From Ligustrum vulgare (lineage: Eukaryota > Streptophyta > Magnoliopsida > Lamiales > Oleaceae), in contig OY743168.1 of the NCBI GenBank assembly GCA_963555705.1, forward strand, positions 23,628,139 through 23,692,138: a stretch of DNA of 64,000 nucleotides. The letters are read 5' to 3'. Every line of letters begins with the position of its first letter. The stretch's first letter is position 1. Positions 31,561-43,885 of this stretch are shown here, in pieces. The position numbers and the translations under genes were made by a program. The notes under the pieces are model-generated. The model made no database searches and was not told the DNA's origin. It saw only the letters and a program-made list of their open reading frames with translations.

Positions 31561-33359
31561 ATCAGTTATACATATCAAAATCAAATGTGAGGCTAAAATG
31601 TAACTTCAAATACATGGTTCTACACTTAATGCACTCAATATCCGATTAAAAATCATAAACGAACCTTCTACTGCACGGTGTTGGACTACTATTCTCTCGC
31701 TTTTTTTCCTTCTATTTAATGCCAGATTGGAGATTATGGAGCTAGGATATGAAAACGAGTTGAGCTTGACATGGAGAATCGGAAGGATTGTAATTGTTTG
31801 ACAATCAATTAGATTTTTTGAATGTACACCAATTGATACTTTCTCTACTATTACATTTAACATTAGTGGTGTTTTTGTTGAATGCTATGCAATGTTGTCA
31901 TTAACGGTGTGAGAAGAATCTGGAATCAGTTACAAAAGCGGATATTCTAGGTTCCGTTACATTTAAATTTGTATTTCAATTTATTTATTTATTTTTTTGG
32001 GTGGCATTTTCACTGAATTGTTTCAGCGTAGGTTGCATATTTCAGTTTTCAAACGTTTTGGGGGTGAAACGTGAAATATCATGTATTTCACATGGTTGTA
32101 TGACTAAATTCCACCTTGTCTAAAGTATAGTACTCATACTAAATTAATAGAATTATTTCAAGGGATAATTGCGTTGCATACGGTAAAAAAAAAAAAAAAA
32201 AAATTGAAAAAATACAGTACAATTATAAAAAATTGAAAAATATCGTTTCAGCTCGAAGTATCATAAACGCGTGATAAAGTTTCATGTTATGATACTAAAA
32301 ATTTGAAAATATCATAAGTATCATGTTGTGACACTTTAAAAGTATTATAATATAATAATTATGGTGAAAAACGTATTTTCAGTTAAAAAAAATTGAGGTA
32401 TATTTTTTTAAAATGACGTAAATTTCAATTATGATACCAAAATTTTGGTATTTGTGCAAACACCTCTTATTTCAAGTACTTGATGAAATATGTGACACAA
32501 ATCTTCGGACACTACAAAAACATACGTTCCGCTCTCGTTTAACTTCCCCTTGCTTGTATTCATCTAGATTGTAGTTTGGATGTAGTTGTTTTTTTTTCCT
32601 TCTTCCGCCTCATTAGTATTCTTATTGGAGGCTCCTTCAAAGGTTGGAAATTCATAAACGCGGACAGCGCAGAGATCGCAGATTTGAATCCTCACATATA
32701 CGAATTTGATGAGTACTTTGTCATCCAGTGGGTGATACTCTGACCCTAACCAGCTTGGAGTATAACTTGTGATTTACATCATTCACCATCTCGGATGAAG
32801 GGACGCCTAAGGTTGGTGTTCAATCTTTTTTTTTATTATTGGAGTCTTCTTGGGTTAATGACATTGAAGTATTGAACGAACTTACAAAAGATTGTATTTC
32901 TCAAAATCATGTCTTTCAACAACATTAGGTGTTCAGTGAAGCGCTCAGGGTCAGGGAGGGGATATGAGGAAGTTCGTGAAGTCAAATTAAAATTGAGTTC
33001 TAGAACATATTTGATCGTGCTTTAAAGTTGACTAGTCGAGATTGTGAGTCAAACTGTCAAGGACATAAGCATGTGTGAAGTCTGTGAATTACAACTCCAC
33101 TCCACATGTGCCCACTGCCCACATTAGAGAAAAATCTGAGTTTATGGTCTAAACTCTTAAAGCAAGTTGGAGACAGCTCAAACCATCACAACCCACATAA
33201 TTTTATAATACAAATAACATTTTTTCCCCTTCCCTCCATCAATCAGACTTTTCCTTTTCTTTAAAGTTTAGCCAACTAGTACTCAAGGAATCATCCTGAC
33301 CGTCAAAACTCATTCTCCTTTTTTCATGGGATCTTGCCCTATTTTAGATGCATACATAT
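31561..33359. other. Intergenic region, no gene recognised
   Basis: AT-rich. At 32640-32840 there is a tRNA-like B-box word (GATTTGAATCC) and a T-run at the end, a weak hint of a SINE. Around 32160-32460 are repeated ATCAT/GTATCAT words. Nothing codes convincingly. Confidence 0.45.
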
Positions 33360-33865
33360 GCAGTAGGTGCTAACCATGGACCGAAATTGCATTCGAACAT
33401 TGATCGAATCTTGAACTTGTGTGATTATTCCTTATAAATGATTTTTTTTTTTTTAATTATTGTCTCTACAACTCCTGAAACTCCTGCTTGTTAATGCAGA
33501 GATTATCATCCCGAGTTAATGGTGTGTTAGAGGCTATATATAATGCCTGCAGCTATGGGACTGTTAACTTACCATTGAACCTATTTATACTGGTCTTGTT
33601 CCAATAGTCTGTACACATGAATTCCATTCAAACTCCTCCACTTTGGTACAGAAATTTCCAGTTTCTTTGATTTCCAGTGTCCTTAGTGATTTTGTTCAGG
33701 CAATCGTTCAGTTCGTCAATGTAGTAACTTTGTTCTAAGTTCGATGACGGTTCTTCTGTTGTAAGCAGACAAGTATTTCCTCAAAGAACATTAGTGAGGT
33801 GATGAATTTGTTTTAAGAAAATTGTATACACACGCCTCGATTCTCAGAGTTTGCATACACTGCTA
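33360..33865 (+). repeat. Dispersed duplication, copy 2
   Basis: Aligns with 25524-26075 in direct orientation (see that entry). Spacing between copies is 7.8 kb. It ends near 33865, upstream of a decayed hAT transposase, whereas the other copy ends in unrelated sequence. Confidence 0.65.
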
Positions 33866-34429
33866 CAGTTTCCAATTTTTGATTTTGTTAAAGTTTCTAG
33901 TCTCTGATTTTATTCAAAGTTTATTACTATTTGAAACAACGATACTACTGTTGGATTTTCCGTTATCCTGTAAATTTTCGTAACAATGTCATAGTTAATT
34001 TATATCTCACTCGAACTCAATGTTATGAGGGTATTGTTTATTTTTTGTGATATTTCTCTTTGTGCGCGCACGAGGAGAGAGCCTCAATGCCACAGATGAT
34101 TACACACTTCTAAAGTGTAACCATATATAAATTGATCATTGTTTTGTTAAACATCTTATTCGGGACAAGCACAATTGTTTTTTTTTTCCCAATTTCATAA
34201 ACCCCTTCCAATCGATCACCTTTGATCTCCAAATTATCATTCATCCAAGCATTAATTTTTGTTGAGGAATTTTTTGACGGGGAAATTGGAGAATTAATCC
34301 CCACAATCTCACTTTCACAATGAATTTTCATGTCTCAATGACATTCCCATACTAGAAAATATTGAAGAGGTAGGAAGTAGTCATCTAACAATTAATTTGG
34401 ACAACATTGAAAAAGATAATGAAATACTC

Positions 34430-36560
34430 GAAGACGGTCTATATTCCCGAAGCAAGAGGGAAATGAAAGGGTAAGAAAAATGCAAAGTGTTGGGAACATT
34501 TTAAATTGATCGCAGTTAAGGTACAAGTGATGGAAACCAAGAGTTTAAAGAATTGTGCAAATATTATGCATGACAGTTGACATGGTAAAAGGGTATAGGT
34601 ATTACCCACTTCAACAAATGTGTGACCAAACACGAACACGTTGAATCAAATCAATCTCAATTGCAATTTGGTACGTCTAGTAGTGGCTCTACATTTACAC
34701 TTACAACGTGGATGTATTTTAAAGAAGGTTTTCCCATTGGAATTGTGAAATTTGTTATTGGGACGAAGTTGCCACTAAATATAGTAGACAACCAACACTT
34801 CACTACGTACATCAAAAAATATCTTCAACCGAGGTATGTTAGGATTAGTAGAAATACTCTTCGTTCTATCATTGTAGAATATTTTCTTAAGAGCCATGCT
34901 ACTTGTACTTGGGGATTGATAAGGAGTTTGACATAATACATATATGATACAATCCTATTATTTTACCCATCACATCAACTCCTAAATCAACACATATAAT
35001 CTTACTACCTCATTTTTTATCACCTTCTTTGTCAACCTAAAAGTACAAGTAGCATTAATATTTTCTTAAAACTAAGAAGAAATCAATATCTTACTTAAAT
35101 AAATATGGCGGTTTTATTTCATTTACCTTTAATCTTTGGGAATGTATTAATAAAAAAAGCTACATAGTTGTAACTGCACGCTACATAGATCCATTTTGAG
35201 TTATGAATAAAAAAATTATTTCTTTTAAGATTATAGAATTTCCCATAATGCCACCAATATATTTAGTTATATATTACAAATTCTTAGAGGATCTCGATGT
35301 GAAAGTAAAACTCGTTAATTTACTTTCGATAATAATGGTTTAAATAAACTCATTGTAGATAAATTAAGTAGAATTTTTAATCTTGAATTTGGTGATTTTT
35401 TATTCCATGATTGATGTGTATGTCATATTTTAAATTTAATTGTTCAAGATGAAATGAAACATATTAAAGACCAAATGAATAGAATTAGAGATACACTAGT
35501 TTACATAACTATTTCACTAAGTAGGAAAAAAATACTTTGAAGAATTATGTTTACAATATGGTAAAGATAGTGAAAAAAAAAAAAAAAATACTGACGTAGG
35601 GCATATGTGGAACTCTACATATTTATTACTTTAATTACGTGGAAGTTATGAATACTTAACAACCGAGTACTATAATAGTAGAACATTTAGAAATAGAAAT
35701 GAGTCTACATTAGTAGAAGATGATTAAGAAGCTTCTTTTAAAGTCAAAAGATTTTTGACAAATTTTTATGATTCAATCAATATATTATCTTGGGTATATT
35801 ATCCCATAAGTTCAAGAATTCTTGAACGTCTTTTTATTATTACAAGAACTTTTCATAAGTACACAAAAGATCAATTTTTTACTGATATGCTATTTGCAAT
35901 GGAACTAAAATTTATAAAATATTGGAAAGATTTACCCATATTATTTCCTTTAGCGTACGAAATAGACTCCGTTAAAATTTAAAAGGTACCAAACATATTA
36001 TTTCAAAAATCAGTAGCGCATTGAATTTTGACTCCCGTATCACTTCTAGAAATTTAGAAAGCATATTAGTGAGCATTTATGATTCATATGCAATACGATT
36101 AGATGCTAATGTTAGTCATACACCCTCCGTACCATCGCGTTTTGCTTCACTTAGAGAAGATGAAATAGAGATATTGGATCTAATGGAAGAAATTAGAGAT
36201 GCACAATGAACTTCTTACAGTATGTCCCATGTTTCACATAATATATTTGAATCTGGACCATTTGGTCAACTTGCAATACTGAGGAACTAAAAACTTATTT
36301 TAAAACGTAGACCATGCTGATTCTTTACAATTTGATTTATTTGAGTTTTAGCGAACAAATAAGCACCGACATCTAAATGTTTTTCGCCATGGCAAAATAT
36401 CTACTAACACTTCCGGTTAGTACGGTAGCTTCGAAATCTGCTTTTAATGCAGATAAAAAGACTTTGTTGGAAGTAAGGAGTTGATTCAAAGAAGATATTT
36501 TGGAAGCGTTAATGTGCGTCAAATATTGTAAAGACACTCATTTTTGCATACAATATAAGT
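34430..36560 (+). pseudogene. Decayed hAT transposase gene (BED finger to dimerisation domain)
   Basis: Pieces of one hAT transposase lie in order on the plus strand in shifting frames. A BED-type zinc-finger remnant (WEHFKLIAV, near 34490) is followed by FTLTTWMYFKEGFP and YLQPRYVRISRNTLR (34690-34870), a LTSDLW-like region and TARYIDP-type motif (35100-35200), then YYPISSRILERLF and MELKFIKYWKDLP (35755-35980). Last is the C-terminal dimerisation domain, with NKHRHLNVF, LLTLPVSTVASKSAF and FKEDILEALMCVK (36350-36540). Many frameshifts and stops make it non-functional. A 160-bp MITE is inserted at 34896. Near 36908-36927 the word CGAGCTTGCCACCTCTA resembles a hAT right terminus. Confidence 0.85.
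34896..35055. mobile_element. MITE with perfect 15-bp inverted repeats, inside the hAT pseudogene
   Basis: ATGCTACTTGTACTT (34896-34910) and its exact reverse complement (35041-35055) bound 160 bases with no ORF. The 12-bp direct repeat ATATTTTCTTAA flanks it (34879-34890 and 35058-35069), a few bases outside the inverted repeats, so the exact target duplication is unclear. The host transposase reading frame resumes beyond it. Confidence 0.85.
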
Positions 36561-37766
36561 ATGTCAAAATTGCATGTAGTCAAATAAATGATCTTTAGTT
36601 TTACTCTCTTTACTTTACATAATTATTTTTTCTCTAAAATATAAATACTATTTTTATTTCAAACAAAATTGTATGCATAACAAGTTGTTTGTGTACAAAT
36701 TTAATTTCGCCTATTGGAAAATTCAATTAAGTAGCCAGTCCAAGCCCGGAAAAAATGAGGATTTTCAACTATACGTTTTATCTTTTTTTCGCATAAAAAA
36801 ATAGGCCAAGCTCTAGAGAAACGAGTTGACCATAAGCTCGACTCTTTTGTCATGAGCCAGCTCTTTTCTCACGAGCCATGAGCTCAGCTCATCCAACAGG
36901 AGTACTAGGTCGAGCTTGCCACCTCTATGAATATACCATTTCGATGTTCTTATGGAGGATAACTCAAATCTACTTTGATCTTTTACAAAGAAGAAGTGCA
37001 TCTCATCCAAAATTTTGTTCAAATATCCATATTTTCCATTTTCCGACATAAACAAATAGAAAAAGTGAATGATGAATAAATTTTATTAATCGTACAGCCT
37101 AATGATATCGAGCATTGCATATCAAACATTCTGAATAAAAGAATTCTATTGAATTGAATATATTAATTGTTGAGAAAATGCAAATAGTATTTAACATCGA
37201 TTATATGTAGTAATATTAGATCATCCTGATCCAATTCGATCCGCGAGATTTCGAATCAGATCGGATCAAACAGTAAAAAAAATTGTTATCTATTTTCGTT
37301 AACGACAAACAAGTCAATATATAATTCATAAAACAACTAATATAATTCAATTTATACAACAAATCAATGCATATATAGAGAATTAGATATTTTGTGGCAA
37401 ATTCAACAAAAGATTTAAAGTTTTTTTTTTATTTTTTATCTCTAATTATATGGATAATAAATGATTTTTTTAATAAATCTGAGTTGTTTTAACTAATAAA
37501 GTAAGTTCGTGTCTGATATTGATTATTTTAATTTAAGGCAAAGTCATTAACTAATATTTATCATATTTAATGAAATTCACAATGTTGTATCGGAATCTAA
37601 TAACTATAGTAACGTACATATGAATAAGGGAAAAGTGCACAACACTTAAATTCTAAGTTAACTCTTTAAAATTAACAGACTTAAGTTTAGTTTTTATTTA
37701 TTTATTTATTTTTTATTTTTTATAATTAAGGCGTTAAATAGGAATTAATAAATATAATATTATATA
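36561..37766. other. AT-rich region between hAT pseudogene and Helitron
   Basis: No gene recognised. 36830-36927 has repeated GAGCT/AGCTC words ending in a hAT-like terminus. The rest is AT-rich. Confidence 0.45.
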
Positions 37767-40246
37767 TCTACACTACCTTAAAAGTGTGGATATGGAAGAA
37801 TCTTTCACTTGACGAATTTGCCCTCACATTTTTCAACTTAAACCAATTATGCCATTACCTATTGTCCAAACTATACGTCGCTATGCTAGCTCCAACTTGA
37901 AAATCCTAGAAACGAAATCAGATGAAAGATCTCCCCACCCAATGCCATCAGCGACTCCAGGTAATAAGCTCCTTTCTCCCTTCTTATTCCTTTCGAAATC
38001 ATTATCGAAATCATCACTGTTGATTGTATAGTTGGTTAGGACTTTTTTTATTTTTTATTTTGAAGCTGGTTCATTTTTCCTTTTTCTTTTTTGATTTTAC
38101 AATCTGGGTTTTTTTGTTCTTTAGTCTTGAATTGAGTCTTGATTGATTGCTTGTTTTTAATTTTATCTTTTTGCCGGAGATCTTTGGTTTTTCTTAGTAT
38201 TGGTATATTCACTTTCTTTAATATGTCTGTGAAATGATCTTTTCAAACTTTCAATTTCAGCTTGGGCTAAAATGGCCATATGGGTTCTTTTTCACCTTCT
38301 TCTATTCCTTGTGTTAGCCCAGAAATGCAAATTTAAAAGGTTAGATCTCTATGTAATAAATCTGGTTTTTTTTATGATTATAGTTGTTTTGAAGTGATTT
38401 TTGGTTAACAGGGGATGCTCTTTTTGCACTGAGGAGAGAAGATCATGCCCTGGATAATGTTTTACAGATGTGGGATCCGACACTGGTGGATCCATGTACT
38501 CGGTTTCATGTCACTTGTGATGCTAAAAATTGTGTCACTAGACTGTGAGTAAACTATACTACATTTTTCGTAATAATTCTCTAAATATACAAGTCTACAT
38601 GTAGAAATTTGATTCCATGAAGTCACGTAAATGTGCTTTCGTGTGAAATAATTGCATTCTACGTCTCTGTGTTTTGCAGTGACCGGGGAAATGCTAAGCT
38701 ATCAGGTAAGTTAGTTCTTGATTTGGGGAAGCTAGAGCGTCTTCAATATCTGTGAGTAAAAATTCTTTAAATGCTTTTATTTATTATGCAATTCACTACA
38801 AAATAATTCATAAATTTTGTTATGTTTGAGATATGTACATGGAATTATACTTGAACACTTGGTGGGTCCAATTCCTGTTGAACTAGGAAATTTGAAGAGT
38901 CTTGTAAGCCTGGATCTTTATCACAATAACCTAACTGGATCCATCTCTCCATTTCTCCATCTTTCTCCAACTCTCCAACCTCAGATTCTTGTAAGCATTA
39001 ACTTTATTTGCTTTAACTCTATTTAATCTTCTTACCGAGCACTTATGAGACCACTTGTTATATTTAATCTTGCATCTACTTTATTTGTTGATTCCGTGGT
39101 TCGCCGTGTGATATATTGGTGGTTGTATTTTACATTACATGTTTTCTGGTGCTTTGATTTTTTTTCGAAATTTTGAAGATTGTGACAGGTTGTGTTAGTC
39201 TTATTTCTTTAGAATTTTCTATTATTGGCTTTGCGTTTGTGATTTTTTGTTTGAATTTACAAAAGATTTTAGCTTTCATTTGGTATGGTTTGGTTTTTCT
39301 TACGATTAGCGTATTGACTTTCTTTAATATGTTTGTGAATCGATCTTTTCATTTCCTTTTTAGCTGATTTGCAATATAATCAAGATGTGTAGATTAGATG
39401 AGAACTTTCTCAACGTGATCAGGCCTTCAAACACTCAAGGTACTATTAAATTAAATAGTTTAAAAAGTTTGAATTTGAATTAATTGATTCTTATTCGGTT
39501 TCTCAATATCTATCATTAGTTCAAGTCTTATCAAATACATTTAAAATAAATCCTCTATTTTTTATACAGATTTGTTTGGTTGAATAAATGAGTTTTTTTT
39601 TTTCATCTGTAATTTAGATTCAATTTTTTTCATTCATGAGTAACTTTAGAGCTCTAGATATTTAAATTTGACATAACTCTTATATTTGTTTTGATATCTC
39701 TGAGATTTTTTATTACATCATGGTTATTGTTTATGAGTATTTTGATTTAAATTGCAGATTTTCCTTTAAATTTGGTGTATTGTTTTTTACTCCCTAATCG
39801 CGATCTCATCCCGTTGATCCAAGATCTTTTTTTTTTTCAAAGCAATGATTGAATCATTCAGCTCACGCATCAGTTTCTATCAGTGTATTTTTTTCATTAG
39901 CTTTACGACTGTTATCAGTATCTCTCAATCTTATTTAAGGAGAAACGCTGCAAGTCAAAGTACTTATCAAGATCAAGTTGGAAGAAAGAGATAAACTGTG
40001 AGAGAGAGATCGAGGATAAATACCAGCCCTTCCAAAGATCAGCTCAAAAAGTTATGTTACTATGGCTATTTTATGATAGTCATATGGTATAAAAACATTT
40101 CAACTAGCCCTTCTTGCTTAATACAATGTATGTTGCTGTTTTATAGCATGAAGGTGAAGATAAAATTATATTGTACTAGCTTCAAATTTAATGCTCATAT
40201 TATACATCGTTTACGTGAGACGTGCAACGCACGTGCTTACAACTAG
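37767..40246 (+). mobile_element. Non-autonomous Helitron, about 2.5 kb, carrying SERK/LRR-like exons
   Basis: The 5' end is TCTACACTACC directly after an A. The 3' end is a perfect 6-bp hairpin (ACGTGC, loop AAC, GCACGT; 40220-40234), then 8 other bases after GC, then CTAG, followed by T. This is the canonical Helitron arrangement (5' TC, 3' hairpin and CTRR, insertion between A and T, no target duplication, no terminal inverted repeats). No Rep/helicase sequence is present. The interior holds plus-strand exons like those of SERK-type LRR genes with splice sites. Confidence 0.8.
37849..38990 (+). pseudogene. SERK/LRR1-like gene fragment captured in the Helitron
   Basis: Exon-like blocks with GT...AG borders: 37849-37960 and 38261-38339 (the latter with MAIWVLFHLLLFLVLA, a signal-peptide-like stretch), 38412-38543 ([18 protein letters not shown] and CTRFHVTCD), 38681-38751 (GKLVLDLGKLERLQYL) and 38831-38990 ([26 protein letters not shown]). 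The third to fifth blocks join in frame and follow the N-terminal cap and first LRRs of SERK/BAK1 and the short LRR1-like plant proteins. The join from the signal-peptide block into the cap block is out of frame as read. No transmembrane or kinase part is present, so this is a truncated copy; if transcribed it could give a small secreted LRR protein or a chimeric transcript. Confidence 0.75.
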
Positions 40247-40329
40247 TAATATAAAAAATAATTATCATTTATATATTAAATTAAAACTAATATAATATTA
40301 AATAATACAACTCAAACAATACCTAATCC

Positions 40330-41530
40330 ACAACCCGTTTATCCCACCACCCCTACCCACCGCACACACCCCACCCCACCGCATCCACCCCACCCAGTCA
40401 CAGTTGGTCATACAAAATCACAATTTGATTACTTACATATACAAATTTAATAGCAAATTTAACACCCCACCCCACCCCACTCCACCTCACCCCACCACAC
40501 CACACAAAGTCATAGTTGGTTACACAAAATCACAATTACAAATTTATCGTAAATTTCACCCTAGCCTCACCCCCAAAGTCACAATTGGTCATATAAAGTC
40601 ATATTTCAATCACAATTACAATTTTGATCGCAAAATCCACCCCAACCCCACCCTACCCCAGTCACCCCACTCCACTCACAAAGTTACAGTTGGTCACACA
40701 AAATCACAATTACAAATTTAGTGTCAAAATTTATCCCACCTCACCTTACCCTACCCTATCGCAAACTCACAGTTGGTTACATAGTCACATTTCAGTTACA
40801 ATTACAAACCTGGTCACAAATCTCAATGCAACCTTACCACACTCATCTTACCCCATCAGCAAAGTCACATTTGGTCATATAAAGTCGCAGTTGAGTGACA
40901 ATTACAAATCTCGTTGCAAAATTCACCCCACCCACCCGCAAAGTCACAGTTGGTCACACAAAGTCGTAGTTCGGTCACATAAGGTTATAGTTCGATTACA
41001 TGTGGTCACAGTTCGATCACACAAGATTACAGTTCGCTCACAAGAGGCCACAGTTCACTCACAAAAAGTCATAACTCGGTCACACATAGTCATATTTTAC
41101 ACAACTGTAGGTCATATCACGTCATTGTCCAATAGTCACACAAAGTCACAATTGGTCACAATCTCTAATATAATTGGTTACAATCATCCATAATCTATCA
41201 CATATTATTTATTTATTTGTCACAACTTACATGTTTATTTGGTCACGATTAGTCAATATTTCTGTATCAATTACCCAATAATTGATCACAATCATCCATA
41301 ATTGGTCACATATTATTTATTTATTGATCACAACTTACTCGTTTTCTTGTTCACATCCCGCATTTATCACAATTCGCGCAAAGTCACAAATAGTCAATAT
41401 TTTGGTCACATTTACCTAATAATTGGTCACAATCACCTATACTTGGTTACAACTACAAAATTATTGATCATAATCACCCATAATTAGTCACAATCACCTA
41501 TAATTGGTCACAAACAAGTTACCCAACCCA
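40330..41530. repeat. Degenerate minisatellite of CACCCC and GTCACANTTGGTCACA words
   Basis: The words AAAGTCACAGTTGGTCACA, AATCACAATTACAAATTT and runs of CCCCACC recur over 1.2 kb with variable spacing, roughly 90 bases per cycle at the left and shorter at the right. ORFs across it (105 and 189 codons, Thr/His/Ser-rich) are repeat artefacts. It starts about 80 bases after the Helitron end. Confidence 0.8.
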
Positions 41531-42256
41531 AACCCCATTCAACCCTAATCGGCTAATCCCACTCCACCACTACTGTCGCTATCGCCTCCACTACGCTCAC
41601 CACCACACCTCACCTCACAGCAGATTGTCACAACTAGAACCACTGCCCTTGTACCCTAACAGTTGGCACCATCTTCACACCACGCTACCAGCACCCTGCA
41701 CCACCACTGACGCCCATCGCATCAAAACTACAAGAAGCACCACTACATCATTTCCATATCCATTTCCATCTCCATCTCCACACCCACACCATTCCCACAA
41801 TAGCAGCAGTGCTCGCAAGAGAGAAGCAATCATCGAGGGATGCCATTGCACAGGTGCCCACTGCTATTTTGGTGGTTGTGTTGGCAGGGTCGTCATCGTA
41901 GAGGACGCTATCGCATAGGTTCCCACCATCTCATCGGGAGCCATTGCGCAGGACGCCATAACACACAGTTGCAACTTCTCATGCTTCTCTACTGCCACCT
42001 GAAGCCACCGCCACCATAGCAGTCAAGTCTCCTAGTAGATCTCATGCTTCTCTATCATCACAGTTGCAAATTAAATTGGGTTGGAGTGTTGAATGTGGAG
42101 ATTGGAGAGACATAACTCACAGTAAACTATTTAGTTAATAAAGTATTTAATTAATAAATATTAATTGAGTATTTAGTACCTAATTTTTAAAAATGTAAAA
42201 TTAAACACCCTATTATTACAATGTTATCTTTAAAAGTAGGAATCCATATAAGAACC
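41531..42256. other. CAC/GCC-rich then AT-rich spacer
   Basis: 41540-42060 is unusually GC-rich for this region, with CCACCA and GCCATTGC words. The 97-codon ORF here has no recognisable domain. 42100-42230 is AT-rich. Possibly the remainder of an old repeat. Confidence 0.4.
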
Positions 42257-42556
42257 CTTCTTGTTGTATCGCAGGGGCAGTACCGTGGAGGGCACGTGCA
42301 CCCCTCTATTGTGAAGGAGCGATACCCACAACAGTACTACCCCTGCGGTAAAACTCTTTTTCTCCATATAATTTTACCTATGAATAATTTGCCGTTCTGT
42401 TTGAGCCACTAACTATAATAAGAAATCAAATACTATTTATTGTAATTTTTAGACAGTGATACCACCCCCGCGGTACAACTCTTTCTCCATATAATTTTTC
42501 CCTATGAATAATTTTTCGTTCCGTTTGAGCCACTAACTATAATAAGAAATCAAATA

Positions 42557-42870
42557 CTACATCTGTGATCTGTCCCATAAAGATAGGCTTGTATACTATT
42601 TTCGTCCGTCCCACAAAGATAGACCACTTACTATAATGATCATGTATTTAATTTTTCATTTCCTCATATACCCCTAATTAATGCACCCTGATAGTTAATT
42701 CCAATGTCAATTTAATGGCATGTAGTTTGAAATAATTAATGAGTCTTTGAAATTAACATAAGGGTATATTTGGAAAAGTTTAGATAAATTTATTATTTCA
42801 ACTATATTAACTACAATTTCTTAATCTGTGGGAAAATGAGAACAAACTTATTTTTGTGGGACGGAGATAG
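42557..42870 (-). mobile_element. Stowaway MITE, copy 1 (reverse orientation)
   Basis: TA on both sides (42555-42556 and 42871-42872), with ends of the CTACCTCCGTCCCACAAAGATA class. The interior is the reverse complement of the 57647-57952 copy (for example the AGTCTTTGAAATTAACATAAGGG block). Stowaway elements are mobilised by Tc1/mariner transposases. Confidence 0.88.
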
Positions 42871-42939
42871 TACTATTTATTGTAATTTTTAGACAGTGGT
42901 ACCACCCCTGCGGTACAACTCTTTTCTCCATATAATTTT

Positions 42940-43086
42940 GAATCATGCTGCATGAACAATACTTTGGGACAACAAAGTGAACAACACTTTCACATGTAGT
43001 GTGGAGCCCTCACATATGAACTCCACATCCATGTGAGAGTATTATTTACCTTGTTATTCAAAAGTATTACTCATTTAGCATTTTTG
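42940..43086. mobile_element. 147-bp MITE with 9-bp target duplication
   Basis: TATAATTTT is duplicated (42931-42939 and 43087-43095), and removing the element restores the tandem repeat unit. Imperfect inverted ends: ATGCTGCATGAACAATACTTT and, reversed, ATGCTAAATGAGTAATACTTT. Nine-base duplications suggest a Mutator-like family. Confidence 0.75.
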
Positions 43087-43885
43087 TATAATTTTTCCTT
43101 ACGAATGATTTGCCGTTCGTTTGAGCCTATAACTATAATAAGAAATCAAATACTATTCTTTTGTAATTTTTAGACAGTATAATTGGCCCCATTCATTTAT
43201 TTGTACCAAAACACAATAATTGTGTGTACCACAACTACTATTAAGCCCCACACTCAAAACTAGCGCGTCTATTTCAGCGCTCTTAATTTCCCAATTCCCT
43301 ACAATTGTTGCTCCTAGCCTTATCCAATTAATTTCCACTCTTTTTTGTTCATAGTTCATATACGTAAACATAATTAATTAAATATCCGTTTGGTAAACCA
43401 TTTATAAAAAATATATTTTCTCAAATCATTTTTACATACATTTTTTCAAATCAATTTTTAACCATATATTTTACCTAAAAAATCATATTTTTTTGTTTAT
43501 AAACAAAATATTTTTACCAAACTGAGACACCTGTCTAGCATTTTTTTAAAAAGTTAAAGTAACTTCTAATTTTTTTTATTTTTATTTTTTCATTTTTTAG
43601 TTTTATTCAAATTTGTTTTTATAGAATACTAGTTAGATTTGTTTTATGATTTTCTAGTTTACTTAGACTTATTTCTTTAATTAGATTTTAGTTTTAACTA
43701 GAATTCGTTTCAACAATATAAATACATGTTAAATGTTTGAAAGTAGGATATAATTTGATTGATTAATAATATTTTAGTTTTCTTCTTTATTGGTGGATTC
43801 CAATATATTCTTATTTTCGGGTAGATTCCAGGAATTTATCAATTCCTTTTGAGAGAAATTAGAGCAACACTCCTTCACATGTTAC

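Larger units (their letters stand above)
42257..43180. repeat. Tandem repeat of about 120 bp, three units, two split by MITEs
   Basis: Each unit contains CCCCTGCGGTA, then CTCCATATAATTTT, GAATAATTTGCCGTT, GAGCC-CTAACTATAATAAG and TTGTAATTTTTAGACAG. Units begin near 42332, 42453 and 42893. Unit 2 is interrupted by a Stowaway (42557-42870) and unit 3 by another MITE (42940-43086). At the left edge CGCAGGGGCAGTAC (42271) is inverted relative to GTACTACCCCTGCG (42334-42347). Confidence 0.85.

Noticed and set aside
32640..32840. Possible SINE (B-box-like GATTTGAATCC and terminal T-run)
   Set aside because: No convincing A-box, no target duplication and no second copy in the window.
40624..41193. 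189-codon plus-strand ORF
   Set aside because: Ser/Thr/His-rich translation of a degenerate minisatellite, with no domain and no splice or promoter support.
40330..41530. CRISPR-like regular repeats
   Set aside because: Repeats and spacers are not constant in length or sequence, and the context is eukaryotic.
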